DNA from: RGIG4140 sp045632845
Lineage (GTDB): Bacteria; Pseudomonadota; Alphaproteobacteria; CAAHEQ01; UBA3637
Reading direction: 5' to 3'
Assembly: GCA_045632845.1 (NCBI GenBank)
Contig: JAZQXL010000015.1
Location: 166,710 to 230,709, forward strand
Length of the DNA: 64,000 nucleotides
Positions 58,286 through 64,000 of this stretch are shown piece after piece (the stretch's first letter is position 1; every line of letters starts with the position of its first letter). The translations under genes were made by a program, and so were the position numbers. Under the pieces are notes generated by a model. It searched no databases. It saw only the letters and a list, made by a program, of their open reading frames with translations, and was not told the origin of the DNA.

Positions 58286-59098
58286 ATGACTTTTTATTAT
58301 AGTTGTTATCAAGAAGAACTTAGAAATATTCTTCAAGAATATAAGAAAGAACATCTTTCTATAATGCCAACAACACTTATTGACCAAGGAGAAGATACTC
58401 TTTTTTCAAGTCAGTTATTGCGAGATATTGGTAAAGTCTTTCCACCTGAATCCTATCTCTCAAAATCTTGGCTTTTACATCAAAAGTTTATGCGTAAGCT
58501 GACACCCAGTGAGAATAAATTTATTTATAGAGCGATTAGCTTTTTTGATAAAAATGAAGAAAAATACAAACAAGTTCAGCAAAATCCAACTTTTGAAAAT
58601 ATCCGTACCTTTGGTCTTGCAAATTGTGGGGAATTGGCTGACGCTTGCGTTTTAGAACAAAATAAAGAAAATCCAATCGTACCAGCGTTAAAAGAGGTCT
58701 CTTTTCTTCGGGCAAGTATTCAGCTTCATATACCAACAGACAAATTAGTGACAAAAGGGATTATCTCCTCTGATAATCAGATGCCAAAAAAAATACCGTT
58801 AGACCATGTTTTTTTGATTTGTGAACAAGGCGCTGATAAGTCTACTTCTGAGATGATTAAAAATTTTAAATCGCCAACCAGTGAAACAGAAACTCTTGAT
58901 TTGTGGCAAAGAAAATCTGGTAATGCACATCAGTTGATTATAAATTATATGAAATCTGCTGATGTTTCAATGGCTCAATTGAGGCTTTTAAACCCTAAAA
59001 CAGGTGAAAAAAGGTATTTTAACCTCACATGTGATAAGGGCAAACTTTTAATCATTCCTAGAGATAATATAAAGGCTTTTTCAAATGATGGTAAATAG
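58286..59098 (+). CDS. Putative Cys-His-Asp (papain/transglutaminase-like) protein, candidate effector
   Basis: A 270-residue soluble protein with no signal peptide. The start at 58286 follows TTGGAGG. GLANCGELADAC at 110-121 (Cys114), PLDHVFLICE at 171-180 (His174) and TLDLWQ at 203-208 (Asp205) reproduce the order and local sequence of cysteine-protease-fold deamidases and transglutaminase-like proteins (NCGE.a, dHvf.i, D.W). The rest is unrecognised. It overlaps the AlkD-like gene by 14 bases. Catalysis is inferred from the pattern only. Confidence 0.6.
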   Translation: MTFYYSCYQEELRNILQEYKKEHLSIMPTTLIDQGEDTLFSSQLLRDIGKVFPPESYLSKSWLLHQKFMRKLTPSENKFIYRAISFFDKNEEKYKQVQQNPTFENIRTFGLANCGELADACVLEQNKENPIVPALKEVSFLRASIQLHIPTDKLVTKGIISSDNQMPKKIPLDHVFLICEQGADKSTSEMIKNFKSPTSETETLDLWQRKSGNAHQLIINYMKSADVSMAQLRLLNPKTGEKRYFNLTCDKGKLLIIPRDNIKAFSNDGK

Positions 59099-59762
59099 CA
59101 TTCAAAAAGAGCTTTTAAAATGTCAAGATGATGATTATAAGTTATTTGTTCAAAAACTCATCCCCAATTGTGATAACATTATTGGGGTTCGAATGCCTTA
59201 TTTAAAAAAAATGGCAAGAGAAATTGCAAAGAATAATCCTTACACTTTTATTGTTTCTTCTCCACAATCTCATGAAGAAAATATTTTGCAAGCACTTGTT
59301 ATTGCCAAATGTGTTAAATCGCCGAATGATTTTCAATTAATTATAAATTTTGTTCCCCAAATTAATAATTGGGCTGTTTGTGATACGTTTTGCACGTATT
59401 TAAAAGGTGTTCGCAAATTTCCCAATGAAACGTTTGAATTTTTAACCCCTTATTTAAAGTCCACACAAGAATTTGAGGTGAGGTTTGCGCTTGTTCTTCT
59501 TTTATTTCAGTTTATGGAGGCGGAATATCTATCTTATATTTTTGAGGTGTTGGATAATTTTTCTCACTCAGAATATTACGCTCAAATGGGTGCTGCTTGG
59601 CTCTTATCCATTTGTTATATTAAATTTCCAAATCAAACAATGGGTTATTTAAAAAGATCAAAGTTAGATACTCTAACATACAATAAAGGGATTCAAAAAA
59701 TTTTGGAATCAAAAACATTGGATGAAAAGTTAAGAGTTCATCTAAAATCTATGAAAAAATAA
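59085..59762 (+). CDS. AlkD-like DNA alkylation repair protein
   Basis: A 225-residue all-helical HEAT-repeat protein of the AlkD/ALK family. GVRMPYLKKMAREIAK at about residues 36-51 is the usual first-repeat signature, and NNWAVCDTFC (about 93-102) carries the Trp and Asp of the glycosylase pocket (family W..(c/v)D). It excises alkylated purines. Overlaps the end of the upstream gene, so it is probably translated from the same transcript; the reason for that coupling is unclear. Confidence 0.85.
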   Translation: MMVNSIQKELLKCQDDDYKLFVQKLIPNCDNIIGVRMPYLKKMAREIAKNNPYTFIVSSPQSHEENILQALVIAKCVKSPNDFQLIINFVPQINNWAVCDTFCTYLKGVRKFPNETFEFLTPYLKSTQEFEVRFALVLLLFQFMEAEYLSYIFEVLDNFSHSEYYAQMGAAWLLSICYIKFPNQTMGYLKRSKLDTLTYNKGIQKILESKTLDEKLRVHLKSMKK

Positions 59763-59774
59763 AATTCATTAAGA

Positions 59775-60734
59775 TTAAAAAAAACGTCCAAAAGTGCTGT
59801 AATCAAAAATCATATCTTTTATTGATTTAAAATAAGCTTCAGCTGGAAATGGTTTTTCTTGTAACAAAGCATCTTTATAAGCTTGGTATTTATACCACAC
59901 ATGGTGAGAATGATTTTTTAATTTCCAAGGTTTTTCTTTACCCGAGTAGTGGAAGATTATTTTGTTAAAATGAGAGCTTATTCTTTGTTGAGCATTATAT
60001 TTAAGAGGTAATAATTTGATTTTACCTTTTAGTGTCAAATTAATGGCATCTTGGTCATAATGTGTGAATTGGTCTTTGTATTGTTCGGTTATTTGGAATA
60101 ATTGAGTTGTGATTTTTTCATGGCGGAATTTTTCCAAATCCATCAACAAAACCCCAGAATTGATGTAAAAGGAATGGTTTTTAAAAAGCGGGCTGGATAA
60201 GAAGTTTTTCTCCCCAATTTCTGAAACACCAGCTATTAAGTTATTTTCTAAAGGTAAATTAAAAAGAGCTGATAAGTCTTTTAATACAAGAATATCCCCA
60301 TCTAAATAAAGAGCTCTTTTATGTGAAGGTAAAAGATTTGGTATTAAATATCTAAAATAGATGCTTTTGCTCCATCTCTCATTAATGGGAAATCCTTCAA
60401 ACTCTTTTGCATCAATGGTTACAATGAGAACATCAATATTTGCTAACTTATGATCAAGTTGTCGGATTAAAAATTTGTTTTTATCTGAAAACCCTTCAGT
60501 TAAAATAAATGCTTCCACAGGTGTTTTTGTGTTCATATTCAAGGAGGTCAAGGCAACACTGAGTGGTTCAATATAATTATCATCCCCAGCAAAAACAAGG
60601 GTGATTGAAGTGTCTGTTTTTAATTTTTTTAAGTTTTGGGTTAGGAACTTTTGTTTTTCAAGGTAAAAAGATAGAAATAAAGCGATGAAACAAATTAAAA
60701 AAACTGTTAACAGATATTTTAAAAATCGTTTCAT
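59775..60734 (-). CDS. GT8 glycosyltransferase, membrane-anchored
   Basis: A 319-residue protein with an N-terminal membrane helix (residues 7-24) and a GT8 (LgtC/WaaJ-like) catalytic domain: ITLVFAGDDNYIEPLSVAL (44-62), the metal-binding DGD in ALYLDGDILVL (141-151), and INSGVLLMDLEKFR (about 196-209), plus HYSGKEKPW near 269. The unusual membrane anchor resembles that of the GT2 at 48005-49420. Probably adds galactose or glucose to a surface glycan. Acceptor unknown. Confidence 0.88.
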   Translation of the reverse strand: MKRFLKYLLTVFLICFIALFLSFYLEKQKFLTQNLKKLKTDTSITLVFAGDDNYIEPLSVALTSLNMNTKTPVEAFILTEGFSDKNKFLIRQLDHKLANIDVLIVTIDAKEFEGFPINERWSKSIYFRYLIPNLLPSHKRALYLDGDILVLKDLSALFNLPLENNLIAGVSEIGEKNFLSSPLFKNHSFYINSGVLLMDLEKFRHEKITTQLFQITEQYKDQFTHYDQDAINLTLKGKIKLLPLKYNAQQRISSHFNKIIFHYSGKEKPWKLKNHSHHVWYKYQAYKDALLQEKPFPAEAYFKSIKDMIFDYSTFGRFF

Positions 60735-60759
60735 CGCTTTACCCCCTTAAAGTAATATT

Positions 60760-63363
60760 TTAAGCTTTAATTTTCTTTTCATCTTCTCCAAAAACACAAG
60801 TTTTCAATGAAAGAGCCTCAGCAGCAACAAAAGAAATATTATTTTCTTTAATGTTTGCCGCATTGATGATGTCTATTTTTGAAAGAGCTTGAAGTTCAAT
60901 GGCAGTTTCAGGAACAGAAACAACCAACTCTAATACAGGTGTTTTGATGGAGCGTTTTTGCTCTGCTTTTTCTTTTCTGATTAAGTTAATCAAAAGAACT
61001 GCTTGATCATAAACACTTGCGTTCCCTTGAATTGAATCCAATTCTTCAACAGAAGGGAATGGCATTTTATGGATAGAAGCAGCAGAGGTGCTCCAAGGGC
61101 GTGATTGCCAAATTTCTTCACTTGTAAAGGCAAGAGCAGGGGCAAACAAGCGCATTAAAACATCAATTGTTAACATCAATGAAGATACTGCTGAAACAGG
61201 GTTTTCACTATAAGCTCTGCCTTTGATTAATTCAAGATAGTTGTCACAGAAATCCCAGAAGCATTTTTCAGTCAATTCAAGAGCAAAAGCATAATCGTTG
61301 TTTTCAAATGCACGGTTTGCACTTGCCACAACTTCTTTGAGTTTCATTGCCCAAGCTTTGTCTAAATCAGCTGTGATGTTTGAAACATAATTTTCAGATA
61401 ATGAAACGCCAGATTTTTCAACCATCATAAATGCAAATTTACTTGCGTTGAACATTTTCATGGTTAATTTTCTGCCTTGTTCCATAATTTGTTCTTCAAA
61501 TGCTGTGTCAATACCAAGTTTTGCACGAGAAGCCCAATAACGGACAGCATCAGCAGAATGTTTGACCAATAAATCCATTGGCGTAACAACGTTTCCTTTA
61601 GATTTACTCATTTTTTTGCGATCTGGATCCAAAATAAATCCACTAATCAGAGCTTCATGCCATGGTTCTTTTCCTTCATGAGCAAAAGCTTTCATGATGG
61701 TATAGAATGCCCAAGTACGAATAATATCGTGAGCTTGTGGGCGAACATCAAATGGTAAGCTCAAGTTATGACCTTCTGGTGCATGAGCTAAGGCAATTTG
61801 AGGCGTTAAAGAACTGGTTGCCCATGTGTCCATAACATCTTTATCTGCAGTGAAACCATTTGGTTTGTCACGCATTTCTTCTGTATAACCAGCAGGTGTC
61901 ATTGTTGCTGGATCAACAGGAAGTTGTTCTAATGAAGCATAAATTGGTTTGTCAAAGTTGATGTTGCCTTCAGCATCAAGAGGGTACCATACAGGGAATG
62001 GAACACCAAAGAAGCGTTGACGAGAAATGCACCAATCTTGATTGAGACCTTCAACCCAAGCCTCATAGCGAGATTGCATGTGAGCAGGGGTCCATTTGAT
62101 ATTTCTACCCAATTTCAAAAGTTCTTCTTTATAATTTAAAATAGAAATGAACCATTGACGTGAAGAAACAAATTCAAGAGGAATGCTCCCTTTTTCATAG
62201 AATTTAACAGGGTGCATCAAAGGCTTTGGTTCCCCAATCAAAGCACCATCTTCTTTGAGCATTTCAACAACTTGAGCTCTTGCATCTTTGACTTTGAGGC
62301 CAGCCATGCGGGCAAAATTTGCTTTGGCCTTTTCTTGATTTAAAGTAACAAAAGCCCCTTCGCCATATGAGATATTCATAATGCGACCATCTAAACCAAT
62401 GATCTGTTTGATTGGAAGACCAGATTGTTTCCACCAAGCAACGTCAGCTGCGTCCCCAAAAGTACAAACCATCATAATACCTGTGCCTTTGTCCATTTCT
62501 GCATGTTCTGATGGAACGATTGGAACTGGAATGTCAAACAATGGAACAATAGCTTTTTTGCCAAAGAAAGGTTTGTATCTTTCATCATCTGGGTGGGCAA
62601 CAACAGCAATACAAGCTGGCAAAAATTCTGGACGTGTGGTTGCAATTGTAAATGTTGTATCAGACCCTTCAACTTTAAAGGTAATATCGTGGAAGAAACC
62701 TGCTGTTTCCCTATCTTCAATTTCAGCTTGAGCAATTGCAGATTGGAAAGTAACATCCCACATTGTTGGAGCTTCAACAGATCTTGCCATTCCTTTATCA
62801 ATTAAATCGAGGAAAGATTTTTGAGCTTCTTTAATTGCTTTTGGCCCAATTGTTGTATATTTGAGTGACCAGTCATAAGAGTGTCCGATATGGTGGAAGA
62901 TATCTTCAAAAGCTTTTTCATCCATTGCGGTGAGTTCTTCACAGGCTTCAATAAAGTTTTGACGAGAAACTTCTTGTCTTTGACCTTCATTTTTTGGATT
63001 ATGAACAGGTTTAAAATCCTTATCATAAGGAACATTAGGGTTACAAGCAATGTTGTAATAGTTTTGAACACGACGTTCTGTTGGAAGGCCATTATCATCC
63101 CATCCGATTGGGTAGAAGATGGCTTTTCCCTTCATGCGGTTGTATCGAACCATTACATCAGTTTGTGTGTATGAAAAGATGTGACCAATGTGTAATGAGC
63201 CAGAAACTGTTGGAGGAGGGGTATCAACCACAAAAGTGTTATCTCTGGAAGCTGATTTATCAAATGCATAAACTTGATTTTCTTCCCAAAAACGAATGGC
63301 TCTATTTTCAATCTCAGTTGGATTAAACTTATCGTCTAACTTCTTTTCATTTTTATATTGCAT
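60760..63363 (-). CDS. valS: Valyl-tRNA synthetase
   Basis: Charges tRNA-Val. At 867 residues it is in the expected range. HIGH is at 58-61 (SGSLHIGH), the editing domain includes TTRPEFLP near 242-249, and KMSKS lies at about 583-587 (KKMSKSKGN). The C-terminal anticodon-binding domain is present. Ribosome binding site TGAGGAAA. A weak hairpin (CAGC/GCTG with T-run) lies in the leader at about 63380-63405, but no valine-rich peptide is seen. A tRNA-Val gene is divergent 156 bases away. Confidence 0.97.
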   Translation of the reverse strand: MQYKNEKKLDDKFNPTEIENRAIRFWEENQVYAFDKSASRDNTFVVDTPPPTVSGSLHIGHIFSYTQTDVMVRYNRMKGKAIFYPIGWDDNGLPTERRVQNYYNIACNPNVPYDKDFKPVHNPKNEGQRQEVSRQNFIEACEELTAMDEKAFEDIFHHIGHSYDWSLKYTTIGPKAIKEAQKSFLDLIDKGMARSVEAPTMWDVTFQSAIAQAEIEDRETAGFFHDITFKVEGSDTTFTIATTRPEFLPACIAVVAHPDDERYKPFFGKKAIVPLFDIPVPIVPSEHAEMDKGTGIMMVCTFGDAADVAWWKQSGLPIKQIIGLDGRIMNISYGEGAFVTLNQEKAKANFARMAGLKVKDARAQVVEMLKEDGALIGEPKPLMHPVKFYEKGSIPLEFVSSRQWFISILNYKEELLKLGRNIKWTPAHMQSRYEAWVEGLNQDWCISRQRFFGVPFPVWYPLDAEGNINFDKPIYASLEQLPVDPATMTPAGYTEEMRDKPNGFTADKDVMDTWATSSLTPQIALAHAPEGHNLSLPFDVRPQAHDIIRTWAFYTIMKAFAHEGKEPWHEALISGFILDPDRKKMSKSKGNVVTPMDLLVKHSADAVRYWASRAKLGIDTAFEEQIMEQGRKLTMKMFNASKFAFMMVEKSGVSLSENYVSNITADLDKAWAMKLKEVVASANRAFENNDYAFALELTEKCFWDFCDNYLELIKGRAYSENPVSAVSSLMLTIDVLMRLFAPALAFTSEEIWQSRPWSTSAASIHKMPFPSVEELDSIQGNASVYDQAVLLINLIRKEKAEQKRSIKTPVLELVVSVPETAIELQALSKIDIINAANIKENNISFVAAEALSLKTCVFGEDEKKIKA

Positions 63364-63477
63364 GATTTTTCCTCAAAAAAAATTAAAAAACTCCAGCCAT
63401 TGTAGCTGAAAGCATTTATAAAATCAAGAATTATCTGCATAAAAATTGATAAATTATGGAATTAAAAAAATTATCCC

Positions 63478-63506
63478 TTGACAATAAGATTGATTGGATA
63501 TATAAA
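63478..63506 (+). promoter_or_regulatory. Promoter of tRNA-Val
   Basis: TTGACA (63478-63483), 17 bases, TATAAA (63501-63506), 12 bases before the tRNA. Confidence 0.85.
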
Positions 63507-63518
63507 ACCTATGTTTCA

Positions 63519-63595
63519 GGGTGTATAGCTCAGTTGGTTAGAGTGCTCCGTTCACATCGTAGAGGTCGCAGGTTCAAGTCCTGCTACACCCACCA
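63519..63595 (+). tRNA. tRNA-Val (anticodon CAC)
   Basis: Acceptor stem GGGTGTA/TACACCC, T-arm GCAGGTTCAAGTCCTGC, discriminator A, CCA encoded. Anticodon loop TTCACAT gives CAC. The anticodon stem CTCCG/CGTAG has one C-U mismatch in the middle; the rest of the cloverleaf is regular. Confidence 0.9.
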
Positions 63596-63596
63596 C

Positions 63597-63630
63597 TTGA
63601 AAGTTCCTATTTACATGAGGGACTTTTTTT
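63597..63630 (+). terminator. Terminator of tRNA-Val
   Basis: AAGTTCC...GGGACTT (one G-T pair) followed by a run of seven T. Confidence 0.75.
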
Positions 63631-63922
63631 ATTTTAAAAAAGGGCAATATACCTTTAAAAATCAAATAGTTATTCAAAAAAATAAACTGTATAAAATAAA
63701 CAATCGTTTTTTTTACCTGTTTTTTAATATTTTTTTAAGGGGTGAAAATGAGAGTATTTTTTCCCTCTTTTTTACTTTTAAAAATTAAAAAAGTTCAAAA
63801 TTTCACGATTTTTCGACAATTTTTAGACAAGAAATAATCCTTATTTTTCAATGCATTTTAAGAAAAGTTTAAAAAAACACCAATTTTTTTTGGGAATTTT
63901 TGGCCTCAAAAGTCAAAACCCG
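63631..63922. other. AT-rich gene-free stretch
   Basis: Very A/T-rich with no supported gene, repeat or RNA. A short open frame crossing the tRNA has no ribosome binding site. Confidence 0.6.
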
Positions 63923-64000
63923 TGGTATAATAAAAGTATGGGAGAAGGATTATCATTGTATGAAGTGTAATTTTTCCCACCACAATTAACAAAAGGATAC
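63923..64000 (+). promoter_or_regulatory. Extended -10 promoter and 5' leader of an unseen gene
   Basis: TGGTATAAT at 63923-63931 is an extended -10. A mini-frame MGEGLSLYEV (63938-63970) begins 6 bases after it. TGGGAGAA (63939-63946) can pair with TTTTCCCA (63972-63981). AAAAGGA at the very end is the ribosome binding site of a gene starting beyond the window. Confidence 0.55.

Noticed and set aside
63364..63440. Leader-peptide attenuator for valS
   Set aside because: There is a weak hairpin but no valine-rich frame and no alternative pairing.

Overview
This window is an AT-rich bacterial chromosome segment that most resembles a host-associated alphaproteobacterium with an anaerobic or microaerobic lifestyle (inference). 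The clues are a short, catalytic-domain-only HPr kinase next to an EIIA(Man)-type protein and HPr, a CtsR-free L25/Pth/YchF order, an oxygen/NO-reducing flavodiiron protein plus a bacteriohemerythrin, an autotransporter, lipoproteins, and several ankyrin-type or toxin-fold proteins. No rRNA, IS element, prophage, CRISPR array or complete secretion system is visible. Six tRNA genes are present: Arg-CCT, Gln-CTG, Pro-GGG, Asn-GTT, Thr-GGT and Val-CAC.

Layout. 1-2.4 kb: 3' end of lysS, a small membrane protein, tRNA-Arg, hprK-EIIA-HPr, tRNA-Gln. 2.4-4.2 kb: a repeat-rich segment behind tRNA-Gln carrying a small lipoprotein and an exported cupin, with several decayed copies of the tRNA 3' end. 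4.2-8.5 kb: lipoprotein, ankyrin-like protein, membrane proteins, an S41 protease-like protein and a degenerate RelA/SpoT-type HD protein. 8.6-10.2 kb: cysS behind a leader peptide with five consecutive Cys codons and a terminator/antiterminator. 10.3-18.1 kb: glycosyltransferase, duplicated-hairpin membrane protein, ADP-ribosyltransferase-like protein, double Nudix protein, HD hydrolase, and two proteins built from five copies of one undescribed repeat. 18.2-24.9 kb: MFS transporter, phosphodiesterase, glycosyltransferase, endonuclease I, GNAT, PHP. 25.2-32.8 kb: mainly housekeeping (tRNA-Pro, tyrS, RNase J-like, rplY, pth, ychF, hemerythrin, SPFH/NfeD). 33-39.5 kb: autotransporter, candidate structured RNA, sodC, a second S41-like protein, HAD phosphatase. 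39.6-45 kb: tRNA-Asn with its repeat element, then a five-gene minus-strand cluster (unknown 557-aa protein, VanX-like dipeptidase, unknown 147-aa protein, GNAT, aspartoacylase-like) with three separate leader-peptide attenuators. 45-54 kb: flavodiiron protein, ankyrin-like protein, cell-surface glycan genes (GT2 with a G9 tract, FAD flavoprotein, GT-C). 54-60 kb: inactive-looking Fic fused to a MerR HTH, Bcp, a 720-aa ankyrin protein with a proline-rich tandem repeat, tRNA-Thr with its repeat element, a Cys-His-Asp protein, AlkD-like protein. 60-64 kb: GT8, valS, tRNA-Val and the 5' leader of an unseen gene.

Three themes stand out. First, transcription attenuation by leader peptides is used at least four times. 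Second, three of the six tRNA genes (Gln, Asn, Thr) are followed 168-184 bp later by a second copy of their own 3' end, with a palindrome-rich element between. Third, a scattered set of signal-peptide-less proteins with effector-like folds tends to have its own near-consensus promoter (TTGACA-N17-TATAAT type) and a short Arg-rich C-terminus, which suggests a host-directed repertoire (inference).
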